This document shows, piece by piece, positions 25,157 through 34,174 of a stretch of DNA of 54,237 bases; the first letter of the stretch is position 1, and each line of letters opens with the position of its first letter. The translations under genes were made by a program, and so were the position numbers. The notes beneath the pieces are model-generated. The model was given only the letters and a program-made list of their open reading frames with translations. It had not been told where the DNA came from and searched no databases. This DNA is from SIG435 sp045530725 (GTDB lineage: Bacteria > Bacillota > Clostridia > UMGS1810), in NCBI GenBank assembly GCA_045530725.1, contig JAZSCT010000004.1, forward strand, positions 1 through 54,237, written 5' to 3'.

Positions 25157-26893
25157 TTATCTTTCCATATAGTCATAGCCTATCTGAGCTAATTCAAGAC
25201 ACTCATCTAGTTTAAGGTTCTTAAGTTCTGCCTGGAAGTTATCCCAGTCTTTTTCAACATCAAGATCTCCTGCGATGAACTTAGCCTGCTGCTGATCAAA
25301 GTATGTCTTCAAACTTGAAGAAAGTGTAGAATAGTTCTTCTGATCTTCGAGGTTTTCAAACTTAAGTGCTCTTACAATGTGTTTCTGAACTTCAGATCTT
25401 TCAGGTTCATCAAGATAGTACGCTGTGATAGCCTGAGCCTTTACATACTCACCGTTAAGTGGGTTGCCATCCCAAACCATACCATCAGCAATCTTGGAAG
25501 ATCTGTACTGTGGATTCTGTGCCTGCCAATGTGAGTTAGAGATTTCACCATAACCGAGGATTGTAACAATGTCACCTTCAAGACCAATGTGCTTAAAGAG
25601 TGCTCTGTCTTTTTCTTCATCAGTTGTAGCTCTGTACCAGTCTTTTACGATTTCAGGATCGTTCTTACCGGATGGATCTCTCTTACCTTCAATACCGTAA
25701 CGAGCAAATGTTGTTGCTTCTTCACTCATCATAAAATCGAAGAGTGCATATCCAGCCAATGGGTGTTCACACTTACGTGACATCCAGCCCATAAATGTAG
25801 GTTTCATCATCTGCATGTATGAATAGTGGATACCTTTTGGTCCCTTCGGAACAGGAAGTGGAACATAGTCAAGCATTCTTTCGAGTTTAGCACTGAATAC
25901 GTTGTCAGGGCTACCGCCGATGAGAACACCAATTCTGTTTACATCTGCACATGAAATAGCCTTAAGTTCAGCATTTTTCTGTACGATTGCCTGTTTATCA
26001 AGAAGACCGTCTTTACAAAGATCAGCAATGTACTTGAGACCTTCTTTGTAATCGTCAGATGTGTAAATGTAACTTACTTTACCATTATCATCTACCCACA
26101 TGTAGTTTGAACGGTCACAGTAAACAAATGCATTCAAAAGGAATTCATGTGGTTTAGCTTTGTAACCGTCTGTTGAACCTGTCATAGGGATTTCATCTTT
26201 CTGGCCGTTACCGTTAGGGTCCTTGTCTCTGAATGCTTCAAGAACAGTTCTGAGTTCTTCAGTTGTTGTTGGAACTTCGAGACCAAGTTTGTCAAGCCAA
26301 ACTTTGTTGATGAAAGCTTTACCTGAGAATACGTTACCCATCTGTTCGCAGATGTATGGAACAGTATATCTGTGTCCGTCAGCAGCGATAAGGAAGTTAT
26401 TGATCTTAGGAATAAGAGTCTGTTCTACTGCCTGTTTGTAGTAGTAACCGTAGTTCTCATAGTAATAATCCCAAGGAACAAGTGCGCCTGTACCAAAGTC
26501 GCCTACACCATACTGAATGAAGTCTGCGTCAGAAAGCGCAGGAGATACTGCGATATCAGGAAGGTCCTCAGAGTTTGCAGCAAGCATTGTCTTAACTGAG
26601 TTAGAGTTTGCATATACTTCAAAATCAAGTTCCAAACCTGTCTTTTCTTCAAGGTACAATGAAAAAGCATTTGTCTCAAAATCAGGTACACATGCATCAT
26701 GTGTTTTACCAATTTTAAGTCTTGTGCCCGGTTCTGCATATGGATACTGCTGGTTTTTAACCTTAGCTTCGATCAATTTGTCATTTTCGGTGAGTTCACC
26801 ATAAACTGATGAAGATGAACCGCCACCGCAAGCTGACATCAATACAGCTGTTGCCAAAACCATAGCACCGATTACGCGTTTTTTGTTAAGCAT
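25157..26893 (-). CDS. LplA-type sugar-binding lipoprotein of the ABC transporter
   Basis: 578 residues. Lipoprotein signal with lipobox LMSAC near residue 22, then a Gly/Ser linker (GGGSSSS). The mature protein is an extracellular solute-binding protein of the long type that pairs with LplB/LplC permeases (for example VWLDKLGLEVPTTTEELRTV and DPNGNGQKDEIPMTG, a Ca-loop-like motif typical of this subfamily). The ATG at 26893 lies ten bases after AAGGAG, while the in-frame TTG six bases earlier is too close. It is the first and probably most abundant gene of the transporter operon. Confidence 0.93.
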   Translation of the reverse strand: MLNKKRVIGAMVLATAVLMSACGGGSSSSVYGELTENDKLIEAKVKNQQYPYAEPGTRLKIGKTHDACVPDFETNAFSLYLEEKTGLELDFEVYANSNSVKTMLAANSEDLPDIAVSPALSDADFIQYGVGDFGTGALVPWDYYYENYGYYYKQAVEQTLIPKINNFLIAADGHRYTVPYICEQMGNVFSGKAFINKVWLDKLGLEVPTTTEELRTVLEAFRDKDPNGNGQKDEIPMTGSTDGYKAKPHEFLLNAFVYCDRSNYMWVDDNGKVSYIYTSDDYKEGLKYIADLCKDGLLDKQAIVQKNAELKAISCADVNRIGVLIGGSPDNVFSAKLERMLDYVPLPVPKGPKGIHYSYMQMMKPTFMGWMSRKCEHPLAGYALFDFMMSEEATTFARYGIEGKRDPSGKNDPEIVKDWYRATTDEEKDRALFKHIGLEGDIVTILGYGEISNSHWQAQNPQYRSSKIADGMVWDGNPLNGEYVKAQAITAYYLDEPERSEVQKHIVRALKFENLEDQKNYSTLSSSLKTYFDQQQAKFIAGDLDVEKDWDNFQAELKNLKLDECLELAQIGYDYMER

Positions 26894-26960
26894 TTTCAAT
26901 TCTCTCCTTTTCTTTAATTTAATATTATTTAGTATAAAATAATATTCAGTTTAACTGTAT

Positions 26961-26987
26961 ATTCAGCCCGATTCACTCGGGCTGAAT
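26961..26987 (-). other. stem-loop in the leader of the transporter operon
   Basis: Perfect 11-bp stem ATTCAGCCCGA (26961-26971) and TCGGGCTGAAT (26977-26987) with a five-base loop and no T-run. It lies inside the predicted 5' leader (start near 27027), about 70 bases before the lipoprotein start. It may be a 5' stabiliser or a regulatory element. Confidence 0.65.
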
Positions 26988-27033
26988 ATGCCTTGTGATT
27001 AAAATATGTAATCGTTTGTATTTCTTTAGATAC

Positions 27034-27062
27034 ATTTTAACACTTTTGCACAATGTTGTCAA
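27034..27062 (-). promoter_or_regulatory. sigma-A promoter for the ABC transporter operon
   Basis: TTGACA (27057-27062), 17-base spacer and TAAAAT (27034-27039) on the minus strand. The following TACAAACGATTACATA (27000-27015) could be an operator, but its regulator is unknown. Confidence 0.78.
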
Positions 27063-27117
27063 CAATCTTTTGTGCATTTTGAATAAAATTCATAAGCGAA
27101 ATTAAAATCAAATTATA

Positions 27118-30048
27118 TTATTTGAATACAAAAAGCAACTGAATATTGTCGATATTTGCAATAGTAAACATTACTGTTGCATCATCATGTGCATGTGCAG
27201 AGTATCTGTCCAGAGGGAATTTCTTATCAACTGTGATAATTTCATCGATAGTTCCCGGTCTTACTTCTTTCTTTCTGGAATCGATAATAAATACTTTTTC
27301 TAATCCTACAGCATAACTCCTAGTTGCATCAAATTTTGTAGAAGTGCCATCGATGGCTGCATCTGTGTAATGGCCAAGATAAAGCATTCCATCAGCAATC
27401 TCAATAGGATATGCTAGACCTGCCCATAAACCACTATTAACCATCATGTCAGAACTGTCAGTTCTTACGAATGATAATCTGGATGATGCATTTCCCTGTG
27501 TAGTTGCTTTAACAACTCTTAAGATTGGAATACCATTATCTCTGACTTGGGTTGAGTTGTATTTAACATCCATCTTAGTAACAGCGTCATTTGTACGGAA
27601 TGTACAGAATCCGTCACTACCTTTTCTTACCATAAGGATATCACCAAAATTGAAGTCAAGAGGAACACTCGCAATATCTGAAGAAGTTCTTACATCTCTA
27701 ATAAGAACAGTATCTTCTTTGCCAGACCCGTTGATACCAGTAAGTTTGACAACAGTTTCAAGCATACCGTCAATTTCCTTTTGTGCACTAGAAACCTTTG
27801 ATACTACAAATGAATTAGCAGGTTTATTATAGTTAATTATTTGTTCACCTAACTCCTGATAGGTAACAGCAACAAGTTCTCTTTCCATCTCGCCATATGT
27901 ATAGAACTGACCACCATGGATTTTGTACGATGAATATCCGCTGGAATCTGTATCATATTTTTTCATCCAGTCTTTAAGGTCAGAACTTACAGAATAAAGA
28001 TTGTCATCATCAACGCCTGTAGGCGGTGTTGAAAATACAGTAGCACCATCTGCAAGTCTATATAGTTTACCAGTTGTCAATCTGGTTGAATTTTCAAAAA
28101 ATGCATTCTGATAAACTCTGTATTGTGTTGTACCTGTGTTTTGCACAAGTGACAATCTGTTTTTATCAAGAAGTGATTTATTTGTAGTAGCATCTGTTGC
28201 AAGTTCCATTTCTGAAATTTTGCCTTCTGCATCAAGTTCGTATCTGAATACAACTCTGTTTGAACTGAAACATGCAGTCAATGCATCAATAACCTGCTGG
28301 AATTCTGATGCTTCTTTGATCCGGATTTTATCATCAATAACAACTGAAGAATCAGCATATTTGAATTTGAACTCAGATGCAAGTTGAGTATCTACCTTCG
28401 CAGCAGTATCATCAATAAACTCAATATAATACTCTCTTCTCTTGTTTGAAACAAAACCATGATCTTCCAATATGCCGAGTTTGCCACTGAACTTTGAATC
28501 CTTTTTGATTGTTACGGCAGATCCTGAATCAGAAAGAATAAGTGAAATTTCTTCACCAAGTCTGAAATCTGGAATATCTCCGTTAACAATAAGTGCATTC
28601 ATAGTGTTTGATACCTTATAAGAAGCATCATTGATCATTACATAATCATAATTACCTGTATTACCGGAAACGCCTGTAACAACACCACTTATAACATTTG
28701 ATGAAACTTTGATCTTAACTACTTTATCTGTTCCGATTGTAGCTGATACAACAGAAAGCACATCCCATTCTTTAATCTTTGAGATGTCATAAGGAGCGTC
28801 ATTAGCATCCACAATAGTGTACTTAACATCAACTAAATCATCTTCAAGTTTGATAACATTGTCCCCCGTTACACGTGTATATTTTCCGTATAAAACATTA
28901 TTATACGTGTCAACACTTTTCACAACAAAATATTTCACATCATTAACAAACAACACGTCATATCTGCCATCGCCGTTGTTGTCAAGGAACTTAAGATTTC
29001 CTTCTTCCATATTGTTGATCTTATCTCTGTCAAAAGCAGCAGCAGTTCCATTATAAACAGTAACTGTACCAATCTGGATTCTTGCTTTATGCATTTTGCT
29101 GCTACCATTTACATAATATGTAAGATCATTGCCTTCAAAAATTCCCTTATCTGCTACATCAATAACAAGTTCTTCATTGACTTCTGATTTAGATATAGCA
29201 ATAAGATCAGAAAGACCGGATTTGTTCAACTCATAATAGTATTCAACATCATAACCGAAATATGGCACTACATTTATACCATTGGTATAAAGAATGCTAT
29301 TACCGATCTTCACTTTGTCTTTTGTCAATACACTTGACATATCAAGCATTGACTCATATGTACCACTTACAATACCGTTTCCTTTATATACATTGAAGTT
29401 CTTGGAAAGAATAGTGACTTCCTCAACAGCCTGAAACTTTGATTCGTCGCCAAATGTAACCTGCTCAAGAACACCAATTTCAATAAAGTTTGAAAGAAGA
29501 TTAAGGATATCTTTGTGTGTAATAGCCTGACCACTTACAGGTGTAACGCCTTTGAGAAGTCCCTGCTGTGCTGCAACAGCAAGATATCCCATAGGATAAC
29601 CCCCCTTACTTTCAGCAGGAAGAGTGTATCCAAGCATATTTACCATAACAGTAATTGCATCTTCATATGTAACTTGTTCATCCGGTCTGAATGTATTGTC
29701 ATCAAAACCGTACATAAAGCCAAGTTCTGTCATTGTTCTGAGTATTGCAATGTCAGGGTCATAGTCCATAACATCATCAAACGGTATGAGATTTGTTGTA
29801 GAACCAAAGGATTTGCCGAGGAAATCCTTCATATATATACAAAACTGTCTTCTTGTCATTGTTGCAGTTTCGTTATATGATGATAAGAAACCGTTAGCAA
29901 TGCCAAGAGTTTTCATGATTTCTATTGTCTGTTGATTCTTAAGGCTTAGTGCTGTATCTTCCCCTTCTGCATTTACAGATAGAACATTAAAAGAAAATAC
30001 TGAAACCAACATAGCAAGCACAAGAATCAACGATGTAATTTTTTTCAT
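27118..30048 (-). CDS. large exported S-layer protein with three N-terminal SLH repeats
   Basis: 976 residues. A signal peptide (1-27, ending VNA) is followed by three SLH-like repeats (about 38-205; clearest is the second, LGFMYGFDDNTFRPDEQVTY). These anchor proteins to pyruvylated wall polysaccharide. The remaining 760 residues are beta-rich, matched to no family I know. They share spaced blocks with the SLH protein at 34175-37297: VVPYFGYDVEYYYE against FVPYLGYECDFEYK, and LKFLDNNGDGRYDVLFV against VKFLDNGGNRTADVAFV. It is likely a structural surface-layer component. The start follows AAGGA. It lies 78 bases after the next SLH gene. Confidence 0.85.
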   Translation of the reverse strand: MKKITSLILVLAMLVSVFSFNVLSVNAEGEDTALSLKNQQTIEIMKTLGIANGFLSSYNETATMTRRQFCIYMKDFLGKSFGSTTNLIPFDDVMDYDPDIAILRTMTELGFMYGFDDNTFRPDEQVTYEDAITVMVNMLGYTLPAESKGGYPMGYLAVAAQQGLLKGVTPVSGQAITHKDILNLLSNFIEIGVLEQVTFGDESKFQAVEEVTILSKNFNVYKGNGIVSGTYESMLDMSSVLTKDKVKIGNSILYTNGINVVPYFGYDVEYYYELNKSGLSDLIAISKSEVNEELVIDVADKGIFEGNDLTYYVNGSSKMHKARIQIGTVTVYNGTAAAFDRDKINNMEEGNLKFLDNNGDGRYDVLFVNDVKYFVVKSVDTYNNVLYGKYTRVTGDNVIKLEDDLVDVKYTIVDANDAPYDISKIKEWDVLSVVSATIGTDKVVKIKVSSNVISGVVTGVSGNTGNYDYVMINDASYKVSNTMNALIVNGDIPDFRLGEEISLILSDSGSAVTIKKDSKFSGKLGILEDHGFVSNKRREYYIEFIDDTAAKVDTQLASEFKFKYADSSVVIDDKIRIKEASEFQQVIDALTACFSSNRVVFRYELDAEGKISEMELATDATTNKSLLDKNRLSLVQNTGTTQYRVYQNAFFENSTRLTTGKLYRLADGATVFSTPPTGVDDDNLYSVSSDLKDWMKKYDTDSSGYSSYKIHGGQFYTYGEMERELVAVTYQELGEQIINYNKPANSFVVSKVSSAQKEIDGMLETVVKLTGINGSGKEDTVLIRDVRTSSDIASVPLDFNFGDILMVRKGSDGFCTFRTNDAVTKMDVKYNSTQVRDNGIPILRVVKATTQGNASSRLSFVRTDSSDMMVNSGLWAGLAYPIEIADGMLYLGHYTDAAIDGTSTKFDATRSYAVGLEKVFIIDSRKKEVRPGTIDEIITVDKKFPLDRYSAHAHDDATVMFTIANIDNIQLLFVFK

Positions 30049-30082
30049 ATATTATTCATCCTTTCTGAAACTATACTTACCC

Positions 30083-30105
30083 CGGAGACTTATATCAAGC
30101 CTCCG
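30083..30105 (-). other. intercistronic stem-loop between two S-layer genes
   Basis: CGGAGACTT (30083-30091) pairs with AAGCCTCCG (30097-30105, one mismatch), with no T-run. It is probably a processing or stability element between co-transcribed genes, or a weak terminator. Confidence 0.5.
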
Positions 30106-30125
30106 AAGTATTTAATTCATTATGC

Positions 30126-33100
30126 CTACTTAACGAAAAATGCTATCATTTTCGCAGCCTGTGCACGATTTGCATATCCCATAGGATCAAATCTGTAATC
30201 ACCAACACCGCTGATTACACCTGCCTGATAAAGGGCATTTACTGCTTCTTTTGCATAATCGCTGATCATTTCATCATCAGCAAATGCAACAGGTCTGTTT
30301 ACTACAGGAAGTTTGATACCAAGTTTATTTACAAGTCTATATACAAGCACTGCAACATCCTGTCTTGAAATGTGATCATTTGCACCGAATGAGCCATCAG
30401 GTTTACCTTTGATAACTTCTAGATTTGCAAGTGAACCTACATAAACTGCTCCCCAGTTGTCAGAAGGAATGTCTGAATAATCACATACAGCATCTTCATC
30501 ATAAACATCAAGGGCTACAGAAAGAATTTTTGCAAATTCTGTTCTTGTAATATTGTTTGCAGGTCTGAATGTACCATCCTCATATCCTGCTATAGCACCT
30601 GTTGAAATCAAAGCATCGATATGATCCTTAGCCCAGTCAAATCCTGAAAGATCGTTAAATTCAACTGCAGGTTTCGGACTATATTCGTTGTCATCTGTTG
30701 TTACAGTGATTTCTGTGTTTACAATCGGTGGTATTATGATGTTAGAGGAACCACCTCCGCCACCGCCACCGCCGCCGGACGGACCGTTGTAGTTGGAATT
30801 TATAAAGTCAACTGCATCAATAGCATCCTGAACAAGGTTTGCAATATTATCATCGATTGTATGAATATCAAATACACTCTTTGCAAAATCTGCAATCTTG
30901 ACCTGTGCCTCGGTATAATATCCAGTATTTACAAGTGCCTCTAAAGGAGCCCACTCTGTGTTATCTATACCAAGGAATGTTTTGTAATTAGTGATATATA
31001 CCATTACATCAGAATAAGTAATGCTGTTATTAAGTTTATTCTTGAAAATACCATCAAGGAAAACTTTCTTGTATTCTGTTTCTGAGAAACAGTTATCAGC
31101 AAAAGCATATTCCTTAAGTAATGACATAACATTGTTTCTGCCATTTGCATCTAATGTAAGATATAGATTCACATATACAGATTCATCTTCAATATCAATT
31201 CTTTCTTTGATTCTGCCTGAAAAATCTGCAAGAAGAGAACTTGACAAATTCTTAGTATTAGCACCTGCAAGTGTAGCAGCAAAGAGATATTCGTTGTGAA
31301 GAAGTTCTGTATCTGAATTATTGTCCGGATTGAGAACAGCATTTTTATATACATACAAAACTTTCGCAACATCATTTACGAAACTCTTTGTTGCAGTATA
31401 ATAATCAAGTTCATCAAGATTAAGAATCACATCATTATTGATCTGATCAAGACCTGATTTTCCTGATATTACTGCAGCAATATCAGCACTATTCGAAGCA
31501 TTTGTGATACTTCTTATAAGATCCGCTCTCAGTTTTGCACTTTCATAATATACACTCTTTGCAACGTATGGAATTCCGTCAATACCTACAAGTACAACAT
31601 TGATGTTGTTATAATAATAATCATCAAATATATCACCTGTATTGTCAAACAACACTTCATATGTTCTGTCAGGATTCAAAACCACATCAGCCTGTGCTTT
31701 TACAACTGATGCATCTGTATAATCATAGGAATTCAGGATCAAGTAAGCTTTAGGAGCATTGACTGTATAATCTTTTAAATCACCTGTTACAAGGATAGAA
31801 TTTTCATCACTTGTATCAAGTTCGATAACTTCATTAACAAGACTGAACTTCAAATCAGAAATTGTTAATTCTTTGTCTGTAGCAGCAATTTTCACAATTA
31901 CAGGATAAAGTTCTTTATCTGCATAATTACCATCTATTTTGAATGTATCTGAATATTCTTTTTCAGTACCTGTGAGAACTTTTGTAATTTCATGGACAGA
32001 TTCTCTTGTAACACCATCGAGAATCTGAATTTTCAATGTTTCTCCATCAGTTGATGCTGCTTTGTAATTCACCTGATATTCTGCGCCCTTAAACAAAGGG
32101 ACAAAAGATGAAATACTCTGTTCTGTACCACTCAAATTAGCATTAATATTAAGTTTTCCTTCACTATATACAAAGTTTGGAGCAACCACACGCATATGTG
32201 AACCACCCCAGTTGTCAAACTCTGCATTCAATGCATAAAGAGGGGAAACCATATTTACCTTTGATACTGTAATATCATAGATATAAGCATCCTGATCAGA
32301 TGACATATTTTCAAAGTTTATACTTCGGAAAACATCGGCATTCTTTCCACCAAAGGAAACACCATCTTTGCATCCCAGATCAGAATATAATGTAACACCT
32401 TCTGAATAAAAATCTGGTGTTGACAAATTCTTTACCATAACAAAATCATCTTTCAGAATGGTCTTATAGTCGGTCCCGTCAAGTTTACTTCTGTCTATAT
32501 AAGCACTTGTACCGGTAATCTTAATATTTGCAGCATTTTTTGTCTTGAAATTAATTCTGTATATTCCGCCTTTATCAGCAATAAATCTGTTTGCATATTC
32601 GGCAGGTGAATACTTCAATGTACCACCCGGTGCAACTTTGAGCACCTGTTGACCGAGACTTTCATCAATTTCAGAAGTAACGTCTGACTTTACATAGAAT
32701 GAAGAATCAAGAGGCTGCATATCTGATGCATCTACTGAGTAAGAAGATACCTTTTCTGTTCTGACAACTTCAAGGTCGTCAATATACAAAGTTGTAAATG
32801 CCATTCTGGATGAAATACCCAACTGGTTCACAATAAGGCTTCCCGGAACAAGACCTGCTCCGCTATTATTCCAGAATACGTCAACCCATTCCCCTGTGGG
32901 AACGATAAATGTATTTTCCTGCTTAGCAGTTGTTGTATAAACTGTCGGTGTTGCAGATGGGTATGTACCATCGCCGTTATAAAGCATTGGTGAATATGTA
33001 CCAAGTTTGATCTGAACTCTGTCACGTGTAAGTCCATCAACACGTGGAATGAAAAGTCTGAATCTCAAAGCATATTTATCACTCTTATCAGCATGAGTCA

Positions 33101-33734
33101 AACCATCTCTGTTGAACACATCAAAGAACTTGAAGATGCTTTCAGCATCTGCCTGACGATTTGTCCACATAAGGAATGAACCGTCCTGAGTGCCGGTAGT
33201 ATAATCATTGATACCAACTTCTGTTTCTTCATCCCCGTATTTTGCTTCACTTCCCTTAATAACTGATACATCATTTTTGTAATCAATCTGTCCGGATACG
33301 TCAATATCCACACCTAGTGAAGTTACATTGAATCCATCTTCAAAATCCTGTGAGAAAACCTTAGGGTTTGCTTCGAATGATTCAGAATCATAATAATCGC
33401 TGCCCAATGAAAGCAAGTCGATTACATCATTGCTGAAATCCCAACCCTCACCAAACAAATCGGCATCAGAAATTTCAGATGAATCACCAGATCCTGAAAC
33501 TACATCTTCATCAGAATCCACATCAGAATCGCCCGATTCATCACCAGACTGAATTTCCAAATTTTCATTGGAAACCTCGTTTTCCTGCTCTTCGGGTAAA
33601 TCAAACAGGGCTTCGTCCCCCGTTTCAACAATATTACCAATTTCCAAGTCTGCAATTTCATCTGCAAATGCAGGAATTGAGACAGAAGAAATTATGAAGA
33701 TAACAGTTAAGAATACAGTCAATACTCTTTTCAC
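30126..33734 (-). CDS. very large exported protein with C-terminal SLH repeats
   Basis: 1202 residues from a GTG start preceded by GGGAGG. After the signal peptide (1-24, ending AFA) comes a very acidic Ser/Asp/Glu region (about 28-100). Long beta-rich parts follow (about 120-640) with carbohydrate-binding-module-like strands (DKYALRFRLFIPRVDGL, GEWVDVFWNN), then a helical part (about 720-980) and a nine-Gly linker (about residues 985-995). Three SLH repeats close the protein (about 1030-1202; AGYEDGTFRPANNITRTEF, KGKPDGSFGANDHISRQD, SGVGDYRFDPMGYANRAQ). SLH domains tether it to the wall, leaving the N-terminal part outermost. No catalytic motif was recognised; polysaccharide binding is a guess. 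Confidence 0.85.
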   Translation of the reverse strand: MKRVLTVFLTVIFIISSVSIPAFADEIADLEIGNIVETGDEALFDLPEEQENEVSNENLEIQSGDESGDSDVDSDEDVVSGSGDSSEISDADLFGEGWDFSNDVIDLLSLGSDYYDSESFEANPKVFSQDFEDGFNVTSLGVDIDVSGQIDYKNDVSVIKGSEAKYGDEETEVGINDYTTGTQDGSFLMWTNRQADAESIFKFFDVFNRDGLTHADKSDKYALRFRLFIPRVDGLTRDRVQIKLGTYSPMLYNGDGTYPSATPTVYTTTAKQENTFIVPTGEWVDVFWNNSGAGLVPGSLIVNQLGISSRMAFTTLYIDDLEVVRTEKVSSYSVDASDMQPLDSSFYVKSDVTSEIDESLGQQVLKVAPGGTLKYSPAEYANRFIADKGGIYRINFKTKNAANIKITGTSAYIDRSKLDGTDYKTILKDDFVMVKNLSTPDFYSEGVTLYSDLGCKDGVSFGGKNADVFRSINFENMSSDQDAYIYDITVSKVNMVSPLYALNAEFDNWGGSHMRVVAPNFVYSEGKLNINANLSGTEQSISSFVPLFKGAEYQVNYKAASTDGETLKIQILDGVTRESVHEITKVLTGTEKEYSDTFKIDGNYADKELYPVIVKIAATDKELTISDLKFSLVNEVIELDTSDENSILVTGDLKDYTVNAPKAYLILNSYDYTDASVVKAQADVVLNPDRTYEVLFDNTGDIFDDYYYNNINVVLVGIDGIPYVAKSVYYESAKLRADLIRSITNASNSADIAAVISGKSGLDQINNDVILNLDELDYYTATKSFVNDVAKVLYVYKNAVLNPDNNSDTELLHNEYLFAATLAGANTKNLSSSLLADFSGRIKERIDIEDESVYVNLYLTLDANGRNNVMSLLKEYAFADNCFSETEYKKVFLDGIFKNKLNNSITYSDVMVYITNYKTFLGIDNTEWAPLEALVNTGYYTEAQVKIADFAKSVFDIHTIDDNIANLVQDAIDAVDFINSNYNGPSGGGGGGGGGSSNIIIPPIVNTEITVTTDDNEYSPKPAVEFNDLSGFDWAKDHIDALISTGAIAGYEDGTFRPANNITRTEFAKILSVALDVYDEDAVCDYSDIPSDNWGAVYVGSLANLEVIKGKPDGSFGANDHISRQDVAVLVYRLVNKLGIKLPVVNRPVAFADDEMISDYAKEAVNALYQAGVISGVGDYRFDPMGYANRAQAAKMIAFFVK

Positions 33735-33757
33735 AATTAATCCTCCCTTTGTAAGTA

Positions 33758-33786
33758 AAAATAAAATGCAAGTGTGAAAAAGTCAA
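33758..33786 (-). promoter_or_regulatory. candidate promoter for the 1202-residue SLH gene
   Basis: TTGACT (33781-33786), 17-base spacer and TATTTT (33758-33763) on the minus strand, giving a leader of only about 20 bases. The -10 is imperfect. Confidence 0.4.
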
Positions 33787-34104
33787 AAAATTATATATTT
33801 TGACAAATACACACAATATCCTTTCATAATTATAATGCATATTTAACAAAATTTCACTATATTTATTCTATATCGAACTATATTTTTTCTATATATTTAT
33901 GGTTTTTAAATATAATTTTTTGTTTTGAATTTTTTTGTTTGTAAATTATGCACAAAACTAAGTTTTTTAGCGCCAAAACAATGAAATTTTCCACTTTAAT
34001 GCGCATAATCAACATATAGATTTTATCATACAAATCCTACATAAAAACATATCATTCTCCATCTGCACCCTTTTTAGTAGAGTAAATTAGTAAATTTCTG
34101 TCAC

Positions 34105-34147
34105 ACAAAAAACAACCATACTCATCATAAGATGAATATGGTTGTTT
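34105..34147 (-). terminator. terminator after the 1040-residue SLH gene
   Basis: AAACAACCATA (34110-34120) pairs perfectly with TATGGTTGTTT (34137-34147), with an inner CATC/GATG pairing and a T-run on the minus side. Confidence 0.9.
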
Positions 34148-34174
34148 GAAATATCTGTCATAGGTTAATGACAA

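Larger units (their letters stand above)
33735..34174. other. 440-base intergenic region between S-layer genes
   Basis: Extremely AT-rich. It holds the terminator of the upstream SLH gene (34105-34147) and a candidate promoter close to the downstream gene. The central 33800-34100 stretch contains only A/T tracts, with no open frame, repeat or recognised RNA; it may be a long leader if transcription starts further upstream. Confidence 0.6.
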
